Origin: Nesterenkonia sphaerica
GTDB taxonomy: Bacteria > Actinomycetota > Actinomycetes > Actinomycetales > Micrococcaceae
Assembly: GCF_005771565.1 (NCBI RefSeq)
Contig: NZ_VAWA01000002.1
Span: 62,001 to 126,000 of the forward strand
DNA: 64,000 nt
Reading direction: 5' to 3'
The position numbers and the translations under genes were made by a program. Positions 17,506-26,468 of the stretch are shown one piece after another (the first letter of the stretch is position 1; each line of letters begins with the position of its first letter). The notes beneath the pieces were generated by a model. It had not been told where the DNA came from. It saw only the letters and a program-made list of their open reading frames with translations, and ran no database searches.

Positions 17506-18255
17506 ATGGTCGGCTCCACCTTCGCCTCGCGCAGCTATCGGGACATCGGGATTGTGCTGCGCACCCAGAAGCTCGGCGAGGCGGACCGTATCATCACCGT
17601 GCTTACGGCGTTCAACGGACTCGTGCGCGCCGTCGCCAAAGGTGTGCGGCGCACCTCCTCCAAGTTCGGCGCCACCCTGGAGCCATTCATGGTGGCGGAC
17701 GTGCAATTCGTCCACGGCCGCAACCTGGACATCGTCACGCAGGCTCAGTCCCGGAGCTCCTACGGCACGATGATCGCCGCAGACTATGACAAGTACACCG
17801 CCGCCTCAGCCATGTCAGAGGTCGCCGAGCGGCTGACCGACACCGGCGCCCCCGCCGAACGGGCGCAGTTCGATCTGCTCCATGGGGCCTACTCGGCCCT
17901 GTCCCGGGGCGTGCACAGCCCGGACCTGGTCCTGGGGTCCTACCTGCTGCGCGCCCTGAGCGAAGCAGGCTGGGCGGTGACCTGGACCTCCTGCGTCAGC
18001 TGCGGAGAGCCTGGCGCGCACAACGGATTCCACCCCTCCGCTGGTGGCCCGGTCTGCTCGGCCTGCCGTCCCCCCGGCACCCGCAACCTGCCCACCGGCA
18101 CCGTAGAGTTCCTCCACGCGCTGCAGCATGGCCAGTGGAGCGCCACGGGTTCCGCAGCGGCGGACATCCGTCATGAGGCGGTGGGGGTGGTCACCGACTA
18201 CACCCAGCATCATCTGGAGCGGAGGCTGACCTCCCTGCGGGCCTTCTCGCACTGA
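17506..18255 (+). CDS. recO: DNA repair protein RecO
   Basis: Recombination mediator of 249 aa that helps load RecA on SSB-coated gaps (RecFOR pathway). I use ATG 17506: TATGCT (17493-17498) fits a -10 box 7 nt upstream, and the conserved N-terminus is FASRSYRDIGIVLRTQKLGEADRIITVL. A longer upstream frame runs through the repeat spacer and is not credible. The OB-fold part includes GVRRTSSKFGATLEPF. A zinc-finger-like CVSCGEPGAH...CSAC lies at about 165-190. The recO-uppS pair is conserved. Confidence 0.95.
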   Translation: MVGSTFASRSYRDIGIVLRTQKLGEADRIITVLTAFNGLVRAVAKGVRRTSSKFGATLEPFMVADVQFVHGRNLDIVTQAQSRSSYGTMIAADYDKYTAASAMSEVAERLTDTGAPAERAQFDLLHGAYSALSRGVHSPDLVLGSYLLRALSEAGWAVTWTSCVSCGEPGAHNGFHPSAGGPVCSACRPPGTRNLPTGTVEFLHALQHGQWSATGSAAADIRHEAVGVVTDYTQHHLERRLTSLRAFSH

Positions 18256-18276
18256 GCCTGCAGGAACACTGGCACA

Positions 18277-19095
18277 ATGAACCCTGTGACTTCCCGTGGA
18301 CCCCAGCACGACGCCGCCCGCTACCAGGATCCCTGGCCGCACCCTGGGGGAGCCACCGCGCCCGCCTTGCCCGCTGAGCTGATTCCGCGGCATGTGGCGG
18401 TAGTGATGGATGGAAACGGCCGCTGGGCCAATCAGCGTGGCCTGCCGCGCACTGAAGGTCACCGGGCCGGTGAGCACAGCCTGATGGAAGTGATGGCAGG
18501 CGCCATCGATATCGGCGTCGAACATGTCAGCGTCTACGGCTTTTCCACCGAGAACTGGAAACGTTCACCCGAAGAAGTGCGCTTCATCATGAGCTATTCG
18601 CGGGATGTGCTGCGCCGCCAGCGTGAAGTCCTCAACTCCTGGGGGGTGCGCATCCGCTGGAACGGCCGGCAGCCCAAGCTGTGGCGTTCCGTCATCAAGG
18701 AGCTTCAGGCAGCGGAGGAGCTGACCCGGAACAATACGGGGGTGACGCTGACCATGTGCGTGAACTACGGAGGCCGGGCGGAAATCACAGACGCCGTCCG
18801 GCGAATCGCTGACCGTGCCGCACGCGGTGAGCTGGACCCCAAGAGGATCCGCGAATCCACCATCTCCGCACACCTGAACCAGCCTCACGTGCCGGATGTG
18901 GACCTCTTCCTGCGCTCATCAGGGGAGCAGCGGCTGAGCAACTTCCTGCTCTGGCAGTCGGCATATGCGGAGTTCGTCTTCATGGACACGCTCTGGCCGG
19001 ATGTTGACCGCACCACCTTGTGGGAGGCCATCGAGGTTTACGCCCAGCGGGACCGGCGCTACGGCGCCGCCGTCGACCAAGTCCAAGACAGCTGA
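18277..19095 (+). CDS. uppS: Isoprenyl transferase (polyprenyl diphosphate synthase)
   Basis: cis-Prenyltransferase of 272 aa that makes the undecaprenyl/decaprenyl diphosphate carrier lipid for cell-wall synthesis. Substrate-binding motifs are [17 protein letters not shown] with the catalytic Asp, [22 protein letters not shown], and the C-terminal [20 protein letters not shown]. The start is ATG 18277 or the in-frame GTG 18286; CACAAT (18273-18278) could be a -10 box for a leaderless GTG start. The first 30 residues are not conserved. Confidence 0.95.
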   Translation: MNPVTSRGPQHDAARYQDPWPHPGGATAPALPAELIPRHVAVVMDGNGRWANQRGLPRTEGHRAGEHSLMEVMAGAIDIGVEHVSVYGFSTENWKRSPEEVRFIMSYSRDVLRRQREVLNSWGVRIRWNGRQPKLWRSVIKELQAAEELTRNNTGVTLTMCVNYGGRAEITDAVRRIADRAARGELDPKRIRESTISAHLNQPHVPDVDLFLRSSGEQRLSNFLLWQSAYAEFVFMDTLWPDVDRTTLWEAIEVYAQRDRRYGAAVDQVQDS

Positions 19096-19099
19096 GAGC

Positions 19100-20200
19100 T
19101 CAGCCGACGTAACCCCGCAACCATTTGGACGTCTCCCGGAACGCGGAATTGCGCACGTCCTCGGCTGAGGCGAACACATCGTGCATCGCCCGGGGGATCC
19201 GCACGATTGTCACCATGCGGCTGAGCTTATGCGACCGGCGAGCCAGCAGTTCCACATCCAGCACGCTGTCGCTCTCCTGGAACTGCTCGTTCCACTGGGT
19301 GCGGATGATGGACTTCTCAGCCAGCAGCACCAGAACCGGAGTGTCCAGGTTCAGGCCTTGGCGCACCCGGCGATGCCCAGCGAAGACCGCTTTCAGCCAC
19401 CCCATCGTCATCGGAAATGAGGCACGCGGCCGCCAGCGCGGGTGCAGCTCCCACTCACCCTGGGCTTCGACCGAGAGCGACTGCCAGTAATTCTCCGGCC
19501 GGGGCACCTTCAGCTCCGCGGTCGGGTTCACCCGAGTCAGCGGCGTAACAATGCCCTCCGCAGCAGCTCGCGCAGGGGAGTGGCCGGCCAGCTCCAACCA
19601 TGGGGAGTTCAGCACCAGCGCCGAGGTGGCCTCCGGGTGCCGTTCGGCCCAGAGCGCGGCCACCAGCCCCCCGGTGGAGTGGGCGTTGATGACCGGAGCG
19701 GGAAGGTGGGGATTCTCCGCGGCGATCACCGCACAAGCGGCGTTGATCTCGGCGTCGTACTCAGTGAGGTCCTCAATATGGCCCGGCGTTTGGTGTTCGC
19801 GCAGGCTTCGCCCGTACTTCCGCAGATCCAGAGCGTAGAAGCGGTGGCCCCGCCCGGCCCACTGGTGGGCCATCGGCAGATTGTAGAAATAGTCGGTCCA
19901 CCCGTGGATCTGCAGCACCGGCGGCAGCGCGGCCTCTGGCTCCGGGTCCTGCTCGCAGCGCACCAGGGTCGCGCTGACTGGACCCTCAAAGTCCTCACCC
20001 AGCGGCAACGTCATCCGCACGCAGCCCGAAAGGTAATCCTCCACCCATTCCTCCGCAGGAGTGTCCTCCAGCAGCTGCTCGCCGGGGGTGTCCGGCCCCA
20101 TCGGCACCGCCTCGGCAGGGTGGTCAACGGTCTCATTCTGCGCCGCGTCCGCGGTAACGCTGGAGGGCTTGCGAATCTCTTCCTCGTGCTCGACCGTCAT
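19100..20200 (-). CDS. Alpha/beta hydrolase
   Basis: A 366-aa protein, ATG 20200, with TAGACT as a -10 box 8 nt upstream on the minus strand. After an acidic N-terminus of about 80 residues the hydrolase fold begins: LQIHGWTDYFYN (oxyanion HG), YALDLRKYGRS and the nucleophile elbow NAHSTGG, where the usual first Gly of GxSxG is Ala. The catalytic histidine is probably in RIPRAMHDVFAS. It resembles the S33-like hydrolases often found next to pyrD or uppS in Micrococcaceae. Its substrate is unknown. It converges on uppS with 4 bp between the genes. Confidence 0.85.
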   Translation of the reverse strand: MTVEHEEEIRKPSSVTADAAQNETVDHPAEAVPMGPDTPGEQLLEDTPAEEWVEDYLSGCVRMTLPLGEDFEGPVSATLVRCEQDPEPEAALPPVLQIHGWTDYFYNLPMAHQWAGRGHRFYALDLRKYGRSLREHQTPGHIEDLTEYDAEINAACAVIAAENPHLPAPVINAHSTGGLVAALWAERHPEATSALVLNSPWLELAGHSPARAAAEGIVTPLTRVNPTAELKVPRPENYWQSLSVEAQGEWELHPRWRPRASFPMTMGWLKAVFAGHRRVRQGLNLDTPVLVLLAEKSIIRTQWNEQFQESDSVLDVELLARRSHKLSRMVTIVRIPRAMHDVFASAEDVRNSAFRETSKWLRGYVG

Positions 20201-20261
20201 AAGACGAAAGTCTAGCGAAGCACGCCTGGGTGTCAGCTGGGTGGGGGATAGGATCGGGGGC

Positions 20262-21353
20262 ATGCCGGTTCCTGTGTATCAGCTCGCCTTCCGCCACCTG
20301 TTCACCCGCATGGACCCCGAGCGTGCGCACCACCTGGTGGTCGCTGGTCTGCGGTGGGCTCACCGGTGCGGCGCCGGGGTGCTGCTGGAGAAGATCACCG
20401 CGCCAGATCCCGCGCTGCGCACCGAAGCGCTGGGCCTCACATTCCCCTCACCGTTCGGACTCGCCGCCGGTTTCGACAAGGGCGCATTCTCCGTGCTGCC
20501 GCTGGCCGCGCTGGGGTTCGGGCATATCGAAATCGGCACCGTGACCGCCCAAGCCCAGCCGGGCAATCCCGCTCCACGTCTGGTCCGACTGGTGAAGGAC
20601 CGGGCGCTGATCAACCGGATGGGGTTCAACAATGACGGCGCCGGGGCCGCGCGGCGCAGGTTGGAACGCACCGCGGAGCGCATCACCCGGCTCAAACGCG
20701 CTGGGCGGCACACTCCGGTGGTGGGTGTGAACATCGGCAAGACGAAGATCGTGCCGCTGGAGGGGGCGGTGGACGACTACCTGCACTCAGCCAGCACGCT
20801 GGCGCCTGTGGCGGATTACCTGGTGGTCAATGTCTCCTCACCCAATACGCCGGGCCTGCGGCAGCTGCAGGACATTGAGGCGCTGCGCCCCCTGCTGCGC
20901 GCAGTGGGAGACGAGGCCGACGCCGCCGCGGGGCGGCACGTGCCCCTGCTGGTCAAGATTTCTCCCGACTTGGCAGACGCCGATGTCGACGCTGTGGCGG
21001 ACCTGGTCACCGAGATGCGCCTGGACGGCATTATCGCCACGAACACGACCATCTCCCGCCAGGGCCTGCGCAGTCCGGAGGACGAGGTGGCCGCCGCAGG
21101 TGCCGGGGGGCTGAGCGGACCCGTACTCAGCGAGCGTTCCAAAGAAGTCCTGGTGCGTCTACGCAGCCGGTTACCGGAGCACGTCACGGTGATTTCCGTG
21201 GGTGGCGTGGTCAGCGCTGAAGATGTGAGCGAACGGCTTCGTCTGGGGGCGACGCTGGTCCAGGGCTACACCGCGTTCGTCTACGAAGGGCCGCTCTGGG
21301 CCCACCGCATCAACAAGGGACTGAAGAGGATACGCCGGCTGACCGCGGTCTAG
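20262..21353 (+). CDS. pyrD: Dihydroorotate dehydrogenase (quinone), class 2
   Basis: Membrane-associated flavoenzyme of 363 aa that oxidises dihydroorotate to orotate with quinone as acceptor, the fourth step of pyrimidine synthesis. ATG 20262 follows a -10-like TAGGAT (20249-20254) and a G-rich stretch. The class 2 N-terminal helix (VYQLAFRHLFTRMDPERAHHLV) docks to the membrane. FMN and catalytic parts include GLAAGFDKGA, NRMGFNNDGA, VNVSSPNTPGLR (catalytic Ser in the class 2 pattern), KISPD, TNTT and SVGGV. It lies apart from the main pyr operon. Confidence 0.96.
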   Translation: MPVPVYQLAFRHLFTRMDPERAHHLVVAGLRWAHRCGAGVLLEKITAPDPALRTEALGLTFPSPFGLAAGFDKGAFSVLPLAALGFGHIEIGTVTAQAQPGNPAPRLVRLVKDRALINRMGFNNDGAGAARRRLERTAERITRLKRAGRHTPVVGVNIGKTKIVPLEGAVDDYLHSASTLAPVADYLVVNVSSPNTPGLRQLQDIEALRPLLRAVGDEADAAAGRHVPLLVKISPDLADADVDAVADLVTEMRLDGIIATNTTISRQGLRSPEDEVAAAGAGGLSGPVLSERSKEVLVRLRSRLPEHVTVISVGGVVSAEDVSERLRLGATLVQGYTAFVYEGPLWAHRINKGLKRIRRLTAV

Positions 21354-21383
21354 CACGGCCGCCGGCGGTCAGGCCGGGGCCCG

Positions 21384-22007
21384 CTAACTGGGAAATTCGC
21401 CTCGGTTGACCATCGGCTTCGGCAGGCGTAGTCGACGCATCTGCAGCGTGCGCATCGCGGCGTAGAAGCGCGTGCCCTTCTCCACATTTCCGGGACCGAA
21501 CTTGGCCTCCAGTCCCTGACGGACCTTCCGCCCCACCCAGAACAACTCGACGAAGACTGCCAGCATCAGGATGAACAGCAGGTAGGAGGTCAGTGCCCGC
21601 GTCTCGTCGGTGAGAAGGAAGGAGGCGAAGAGGAAGATCAGCACCAGAATGAGCAGCCATTCGCCGATGCCGTGCCGGGCATCCACGTAGTCGCGGGCCC
21701 ACCGCTTCTGCGGCCCACGGTCGCGCACTGGGAGGTAGCGCTCCTCCCCGGTCTCCATCGCTTGGCGCATTTTCGCCCGCTGCTCCTGGATGGCCTTTCG
21801 CTGAGCTGCGCGGGCTGCCTTGCGGTCATTGTGCACCAGCGGGCGCCGGCGCGCAGCTTCCTGATCCCGGCGCTTCGGGGTCGGGACCCCTTTCTTCTCC
21901 GGGGTACGTCGCCGCTGATCGGCGGGACGCGCATCTGCCTCGGGGGCGGGGGCAGCCTCTTCGTGGGCGGCGCCGTCGGACTGACTCTTTTTTCTGAAAC
22001 CAAGCAC
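21384..22007 (-). CDS. DUF3043 family membrane protein
   Basis: A 207-aa actinobacterial protein. GTG 22007 fits because a minus-strand -10 TACACT lies 6 nt upstream; longer upstream frames are spurious. The N-terminal half (LGFRKKSQSDG to about residue 110) is highly charged and rich in Lys, Arg and Ala. Two membrane segments follow (GEWLLILVLIFLFASFLL and SYLLFILMLAVFVELFWV), then a basic tail. Function is not known; the gene commonly lies next to the erpA-ctaC region. Confidence 0.85.
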   Translation of the reverse strand: MLGFRKKSQSDGAAHEEAAPAPEADARPADQRRRTPEKKGVPTPKRRDQEAARRRPLVHNDRKAARAAQRKAIQEQRAKMRQAMETGEERYLPVRDRGPQKRWARDYVDARHGIGEWLLILVLIFLFASFLLTDETRALTSYLLFILMLAVFVELFWVGRKVRQGLEAKFGPGNVEKGTRFYAAMRTLQMRRLRLPKPMVNRGEFPS

Positions 22008-22115
22008 CTGACCAGTGTACTGGCGCGCTCGAGACTGCGGGAATGACGTGGTGGGACCCGACGTTGGTACTGTGCATAGAGGCACTGGCTGCAGACCATG
22101 ATGTAAGGGGAAACA

Positions 22116-22520
22116 ATGAGCACTGCCACACCGGAAACCACCGCGTCCGACAACACCGCCGAAATCCGCGGCTCCGAGGTAGAGGGTTTCGCCGCCCACA
22201 AAGTCGAGCTGTCTGAGACGGCCAGCCAGAAGGTCAAGTCGCTCCTGGAGCAGGAGGGCCGGACCGATCTGCGGTTGCGCGTGGCAGTCCAGCCCGGCGG
22301 TTGCAGCGGACTGATCTATCAGCTCTACTTCGATGAGCGCACCCTGGACGGTGACGCCCTCCGCGAGTTCGACGGCGTCGAAGTCGTCGTCGACAAGATG
22401 AGCGTGCCGTACCTGGAGGGGGCCTCCATCGACTTTGAGGACTCCATCTCCAAGCAGGGCTTCACCATCGACAACCCCAATGCTGGCGGCTCATGCGCCT
22501 GCGGGGACTCCTTCCACTGA
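22116..22520 (+). CDS. erpA: HesB/IscA/ErpA family iron-sulfur cluster protein
   Basis: A-type carrier of 134 aa that delivers Fe-S clusters to apoproteins. The three conserved cysteines are present, one in QPGGCSGLIYQ and two in GGSCACGDSFH. The N-terminal 30 residues are an unconserved, Thr/Ala-rich extension. ATG 22116 has AGGGGA upstream. It sits just before the oxidase/bc1 cluster, whose Rieske protein needs a 2Fe-2S cluster. A strong terminator follows. Confidence 0.93.
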   Translation: MSTATPETTASDNTAEIRGSEVEGFAAHKVELSETASQKVKSLLEQEGRTDLRLRVAVQPGGCSGLIYQLYFDERTLDGDALREFDGVEVVVDKMSVPYLEGASIDFEDSISKQGFTIDNPNAGGSCACGDSFH

Positions 22521-22530
22521 GTGCACTGAG

Positions 22531-22552
22531 CTTCTACTACGTAATGTAGAAG
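22531..22552 (+). promoter_or_regulatory. Candidate regulator site 1 upstream of ctaC
   Basis: CTTCTAC (22531-22537), an 8-bp centre and GTAGAAG (22546-22552) form a dyad. Its core CTACTACGTAATGTAG (22534-22549) recurs in inverted orientation at 22639-22654. TACTAC/GTAGTA-type dyads are bound by BlaI/MecI-family repressors, so that family is a candidate. No such regulator gene lies in the window. Confidence 0.45.
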
Positions 22553-22560
22553 TCATATTG

Positions 22561-22591
22561 AAACCCGCGTCCCCCGGTGGGGCGCGGGTTT
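22561..22591 (+). terminator. Rho-independent terminator after erpA
   Basis: AAACCCGCG (22561-22569) pairs perfectly with CGCGGGTTT (22583-22591), extended inside by CCCC/GGGG. The 3' arm ends in TTT followed by a T-containing stretch. It separates erpA from the ctaC operon. Confidence 0.85.
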
Positions 22592-22638
22592 CTGCGTGTG
22601 AGGAGTAGCTCGCGGGGTGTCGCGGTCCAGCGCTCCCT

Positions 22639-22654
22639 CTACATCTCGTAGTAG
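22639..22654 (-). promoter_or_regulatory. Candidate regulator site 2 upstream of ctaC
   Basis: CTACATCTCGTAGTAG is the reverse complement of CTACTACGAGATGTAG, which matches site 1 (CTACTACGTAATGTAG) at 14 of 16 positions. The two sites point in opposite directions 105 bp apart and flank the erpA terminator. This one lies about 110 bp before ctaC, where a promoter is expected. Confidence 0.45.
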
Positions 22655-22684
22655 TCTTAGCTCCAGCGTAAAGATGTCGCTGAT

Positions 22685-22700
22685 CACTGCCCTGGCAGTG
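22685..22700 (+). promoter_or_regulatory. Perfect palindrome in the ctaC 5' region
   Basis: CACTGCC-CT-GGCAGTG is a perfect 7-bp inverted repeat with a 2-bp centre, about 60 bp before the ctaC start. It could be a second operator for the respiratory cluster. The short centre makes a stable RNA loop unlikely, which favours a DNA-binding role. Confidence 0.4.
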
Positions 22701-22762
22701 GTTGAGACCCAAGTGATAGTGCGCGATTCACTCGCACACAACTGAAAGAGGAAGGGCCGTCT

Positions 22763-23656
22763 GTGAGTTCTTCGCAGAAACGAACCGGCAGCTTCAGCCG
22801 CATGGCGAAGTCGCTGGCCCTGGCCGGTGTGGCGCTCCTTGTGCTCACCGCATGTGCAGAGGATAACCCTGCGCGCCGCGGCTGGCTGCCTGGTGACCGC
22901 GACACCACGTCCAACACACCCGAGATCACGGACCTATGGGTCAATTCTTGGATCGCCGCTCTGGCCGTGGGTGTGCTGACCTGGGGGCTGATGCTCTGGT
23001 GCATGGTCGCCTATCGGCGCAGAAAAGGGGAGACCGGCTATCCCCGCCAGCTGGCTTACAACATCCCACTGGAGATCATGTACACCCTGGTGCCGCTGGT
23101 CATGGTGGCGGTGTTCTTCTTCTACACGGACCAGGTCCAGCGCTCGATCGATGAGCCCTACGAAAATCCCGATATGACCATCGAGGTCTACGGCAAGCAG
23201 TGGTCGTGGGACTGGAACTACACGTACACGGCAGCCAACGGCACGGAGTACGAGGTCTACGACACCGGGGTCCAGGCGCACCTCACCGGAGAAGAAGGTG
23301 TGCGCGAGACGCTGCCGACCATCTACCTCCCGGTCGATCACGACATCACTTTCGAGCTGAAGTCCCGCGACGTCATTCACTCATTCTGGGTCCCGGCCTT
23401 CCTCCAGAAGCGCGATATGATTCCCGGGCGCACCAACTATATCTATCTCAACCCGCAGGAAACCGGCGTTTTCGACGGCAAATGCGCCGAGCTCTGCGGG
23501 GAGTATCACTCCGAGATGCTGTTCAACGTCGCTGTGGTCGAGGAGGAGGAGTTCACGCAGTACCTCGACGGACTCAATGAAGGTCACCTCGGCGATGAGT
23601 ACAACCGCAACCCCAATCTCCACGACTCCGACGTTCTGACCGGAGGGGACGACTGA
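22763..23656 (+). CDS. ctaC: Cytochrome c oxidase subunit II
   Basis: CuA-bearing subunit of the aa3 oxidase, 297 aa. The signal peptide ([18 protein letters not shown]) ends in a lipobox-like LTAC, so it is probably lipid-anchored. Two membrane helices follow (about 55-78 and 100-122). The CuA centre is complete: a His in [11 protein letters not shown], then [15 protein letters not shown] 22763 is preceded by AGAGGAAGG. A 242-bp upstream region carries the candidate regulator sites. ctaD begins 2 bp after its stop. Confidence 0.97.
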   Translation: MSSSQKRTGSFSRMAKSLALAGVALLVLTACAEDNPARRGWLPGDRDTTSNTPEITDLWVNSWIAALAVGVLTWGLMLWCMVAYRRRKGETGYPRQLAYNIPLEIMYTLVPLVMVAVFFFYTDQVQRSIDEPYENPDMTIEVYGKQWSWDWNYTYTAANGTEYEVYDTGVQAHLTGEEGVRETLPTIYLPVDHDITFELKSRDVIHSFWVPAFLQKRDMIPGRTNYIYLNPQETGVFDGKCAELCGEYHSEMLFNVAVVEEEEFTQYLDGLNEGHLGDEYNRNPNLHDSDVLTGGDD

Positions 23657-23658
23657 TC

Positions 23659-25383
23659 ATGACCACTATGGAATATTCTTCCGACGACGCACGCGAGGTC
23701 TCGCGCTCCGTCCCCGTCTCCAAGGGAAAGATCGTGGTCAGCTGGCTGACCACCACGGACCATAAGACCATCGGGTACATGTACCTGATCACCTCGTTCA
23801 TCTTCTTCTGCCTCGGCGGCGTCATGGCGCTGATCATTCGTGCAGAACTCTTCGAGCCCGGGATGCAGTTCCTGCAGACCAAGGAGCAGTACAACCAGCT
23901 GTTCACCATGCACGGCACGGTCATGCTGCTCATGTTCGCCACTCCGCTCTTTGCCGGCTTCGCAAATGTCATCATGCCGCTGCAGATCGGCGCCCCGGAT
24001 GTTGCTTTCCCGCGCTTGAACGCCCTTGCCTTTTGGCTGTTCCTCTTCGGCTCAGCTGTGGCTGTGGCCGGTTTCCTCACACCTCAGGGTGCGGCCTCCT
24101 TCGGATGGTTCGCCTATGCTCCGCTCTCCGACACGACATACTCTCCCGGCGTCGGCGGAGACCTCTGGGTGTTCGGGCTGGCGCTGACCGGTTTCGGCAC
24201 CATCGCCGGCGGCGTCAACTTCATCACCACCATCATCTGCATGCGCGCCCCGGGTATGACCATGTGGCGGATGCCGATCTTCACCTGGAACACGCTGGTG
24301 ACCTCGATCCTGGTCCTGATGGCGTTCCCCCCGCTGGCGGCGGCGCTGTTCGGTCTCGGACTCGATCGGCGCTTCGGCGGCCACATCTTCGATCCCGAGT
24401 CCGGTGGAGCGATCCTCTGGCAGCATCTCTTCTGGTTCTTCGGACACCCGGAGGTGTACATCATCGCCCTGCCCTTCTTCGGCATCATCTCGGAGATCCT
24501 GCCGGTCTTCAGCCGCAAACCCATCTTCGGGTACAAGGGGCTGGTGTACGCCACCATCGCCATCGCAGCGCTCTCTGTCACGGTCTGGGCGCACCACATG
24601 TACGTCACCGGCGCCGTGATGCTTCCGTTCTTCGCGCTGATGACCATGCTGATCGCAGTGCCGACAGGGGTGAAGTTCTTCAACTGGATCGGCACCATGT
24701 GGCGCGGTTCCATCACCTTTGAGACGCCCATGCTCTGGAGTCTCGGGTTCCTGGTGACCTTCCTCTTCGGGGGGCTGACCGGAATCATCCTGGCGTCTCC
24801 GCCGCTGAACTTCAACGTCTCTGACACCTACTTCGTCGTGGCTCACTTCCACTACGTGGTCTTCGGCACTGTGGTCTTCGCGATGTTCGCAGGCTTTTAC
24901 TTCTGGTGGCCGAAGTGGACGGGCAAGATGCTCAACGAACGGCTCGGCAAGATCAACTTCTGGATGCTGTTCATCGGCTTCCACGGCACGTTCATGATCC
25001 AGCACTGGCTTGGTGTGATGGGCATGCCGCGGCGGTACGCCGACTACATGGTCGAGGACGGCTTCACCGGCATGAACCAGTTCTCCACCGTGTTCTCGAT
25101 GCTCCTGGGCGCCTCACTCATTCCGTTCTTCTGGAACGTGTGGATCACCCACCGCAAGGGCAAGAAGGTGCTGGTGGACGATCCGTGGGGCTTCGGCGGG
25201 TCTCTGGAATGGGCGACTAGCTGCCCGCCCCCGCGGCACAACTTCTACTCCCTGCCGCGGATCCGGTCGGAGCGCCCGGCGCTTGACCTCCACCACCCGG
25301 AGCTGTCGGATCGGCACAGTGTCAGCACTCCGGCCGGCAAGGTCTTCGGGCCTGCCGACCAGAAAGATAAGGCGGGTATCTGA
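23659..25383 (+). CDS. ctaD: Cytochrome c oxidase subunit I
   Basis: Catalytic subunit of the aa3 oxidase, 574 aa with twelve membrane helices. Haem and CuB ligands are visible: the low-spin haem His in [11 protein letters not shown], CuB and cross-link residues in FFGHPEVYI, the His pair in [10 protein letters not shown], and haem a/a3 histidines in [10 protein letters not shown]. It reduces O2 to water while pumping protons. It is translated right behind ctaC, and its stop overlaps the ctaF start (TGATG). Confidence 0.98.
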   Translation: MTTMEYSSDDAREVSRSVPVSKGKIVVSWLTTTDHKTIGYMYLITSFIFFCLGGVMALIIRAELFEPGMQFLQTKEQYNQLFTMHGTVMLLMFATPLFAGFANVIMPLQIGAPDVAFPRLNALAFWLFLFGSAVAVAGFLTPQGAASFGWFAYAPLSDTTYSPGVGGDLWVFGLALTGFGTIAGGVNFITTIICMRAPGMTMWRMPIFTWNTLVTSILVLMAFPPLAAALFGLGLDRRFGGHIFDPESGGAILWQHLFWFFGHPEVYIIALPFFGIISEILPVFSRKPIFGYKGLVYATIAIAALSVTVWAHHMYVTGAVMLPFFALMTMLIAVPTGVKFFNWIGTMWRGSITFETPMLWSLGFLVTFLFGGLTGIILASPPLNFNVSDTYFVVAHFHYVVFGTVVFAMFAGFYFWWPKWTGKMLNERLGKINFWMLFIGFHGTFMIQHWLGVMGMPRRYADYMVEDGFTGMNQFSTVFSMLLGASLIPFFWNVWITHRKGKKVLVDDPWGFGGSLEWATSCPPPRHNFYSLPRIRSERPALDLHHPELSDRHSVSTPAGKVFGPADQKDKAGI

Positions 25384-25784
25384 TGAAGACTAATGGCGTC
25401 ATCTTCGGCGGAATCGGGGTCTTCTGCCTCGTCGTCGCCTTCATCTACGGCTTCCTCACCGGGTTCGGCGAGCTGGCAGGGTTCCCGCTGCTGCTGCTCA
25501 CCGCAGGACTGGGCTTCATGCTCTGGTGGTACCTGCGGTCCACCAGCAAGCACCACGGTGCGCTGGACAGCGACAACCCGGAAGGCGAGGTCGCCGACAT
25601 GGCGGGCAACTACGGGGACTTCTTCCCGTGGAGCTGGTGGCCGTTGGGACTGGGCTTCAGTCTGGCGTTCTTGTTCTTCGGCCTCGCCATTGACTGGTGG
25701 GTCTTCTTCCTGGCATGCATACCGGCAGTCTTCTTCGTCACCGGGTGGGTCATGGAAGGAAACCGAAAGACCTACGCCCACTGA
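25383..25784 (+). CDS. ctaF: Cytochrome c oxidase subunit IV (actinobacterial CtaF)
   Basis: A 133-aa subunit with four hydrophobic helices in two pairs (about 6-24, 31-47, 82-98 and 102-122). It matches the actinobacterial oxidase polypeptide IV, which packs against subunit I in the bc1-aa3 supercomplex. The start overlaps the ctaD stop. A long terminator hairpin directly follows. Confidence 0.93.
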   Translation: MKTNGVIFGGIGVFCLVVAFIYGFLTGFGELAGFPLLLLTAGLGFMLWWYLRSTSKHHGALDSDNPEGEVADMAGNYGDFFPWSWWPLGLGFSLAFLFFGLAIDWWVFFLACIPAVFFVTGWVMEGNRKTYAH

Positions 25785-25832
25785 CAGGTGCACGCTCGGC
25801 AGGTTCACCACCACCTGCCGAGCGTTCCTGTC
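25783..25832 (+). terminator. Long terminator hairpin after ctaF
   Basis: CGCTCGGCAGGT (25793-25804) pairs perfectly with ACCTGCCGAGCG (25813-25824) over an 8-nt loop. An outer GACAGG (25783-25788) pairs with CCTGTC (25827-25832). It begins at the ctaF stop codon and closes the ctaCDF unit before def. Confidence 0.85.
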
Positions 25833-25852
25833 CACTGAGAGGAGCCGGCCGT

Positions 25853-26464
25853 ATGGCCGTACGCCCCATAGTCATTCACGGCGAACCGGTTCTGCACCGC
25901 CGAGCCGAGCCGGTACGCAGCATTGACGAGGACATCCAGCAGCTCATCGCTGATATGGATGACACTCTCGAAGCCTCACGCGGAGTCGGGTTGGCCGCCC
26001 CCCAAATCGGGGTCGGTCTGCGCATTTTCAACTGGAAGTATCCCGACACAGGGCAGGCCCCCACCCGCGGGGTGCTCATCAACCCCACCCTGCGGCTGAT
26101 CGGAAGGGTCTCCCAGGAGGCCCCCGACCCGGAAGAGGAAGTCGAGGGGTGTCTCTCCGCGCCGGGCTACAGCTTCCCGCTCAAGCGCAGTGACCACGTG
26201 GAGATCTCCGGACTGGACCCGCAGGGGGAGACCGTGCGGTTCGAGGCAACCGGCTGGTTCGCGCGGATCCTTCAGCATGAGTATGACCACCTCGACGGCT
26301 ACCTCTACGTCAACCGGCTAGGGCCCCGTTACGCCAAGCGGTGGAAGAAGGTCGTCAAGCGCGAAGAGTGGAACACTCCGGGGCACTCATGGCTCCCAGG
26401 AGTCGACCCCGACCCGTTCGGACACGACGACGACGCCGGCGAGGAGCCAGAGAACTCTCGGTGA
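25853..26464 (+). CDS. def: Peptide deformylase
   Basis: Metalloenzyme of 203 aa that removes the formyl group from nascent N-terminal methionine. All three motifs are present: GVGLAAPQIG, EGCLSAPG (Cys ligand, with Ala in place of the more common Val/Ile) and QHEYDHLDG (two His ligands and catalytic Glu). ATG 25853 follows GAGAGGAG (25838-25845); longer upstream frames overlap the ctaF terminator. The acidic C-terminal tail is unconserved. Confidence 0.96.
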   Translation: MAVRPIVIHGEPVLHRRAEPVRSIDEDIQQLIADMDDTLEASRGVGLAAPQIGVGLRIFNWKYPDTGQAPTRGVLINPTLRLIGRVSQEAPDPEEEVEGCLSAPGYSFPLKRSDHVEISGLDPQGETVRFEATGWFARILQHEYDHLDGYLYVNRLGPRYAKRWKKVVKREEWNTPGHSWLPGVDPDPFGHDDDAGEEPENSR

Positions 26465-26468
26465 CCGT

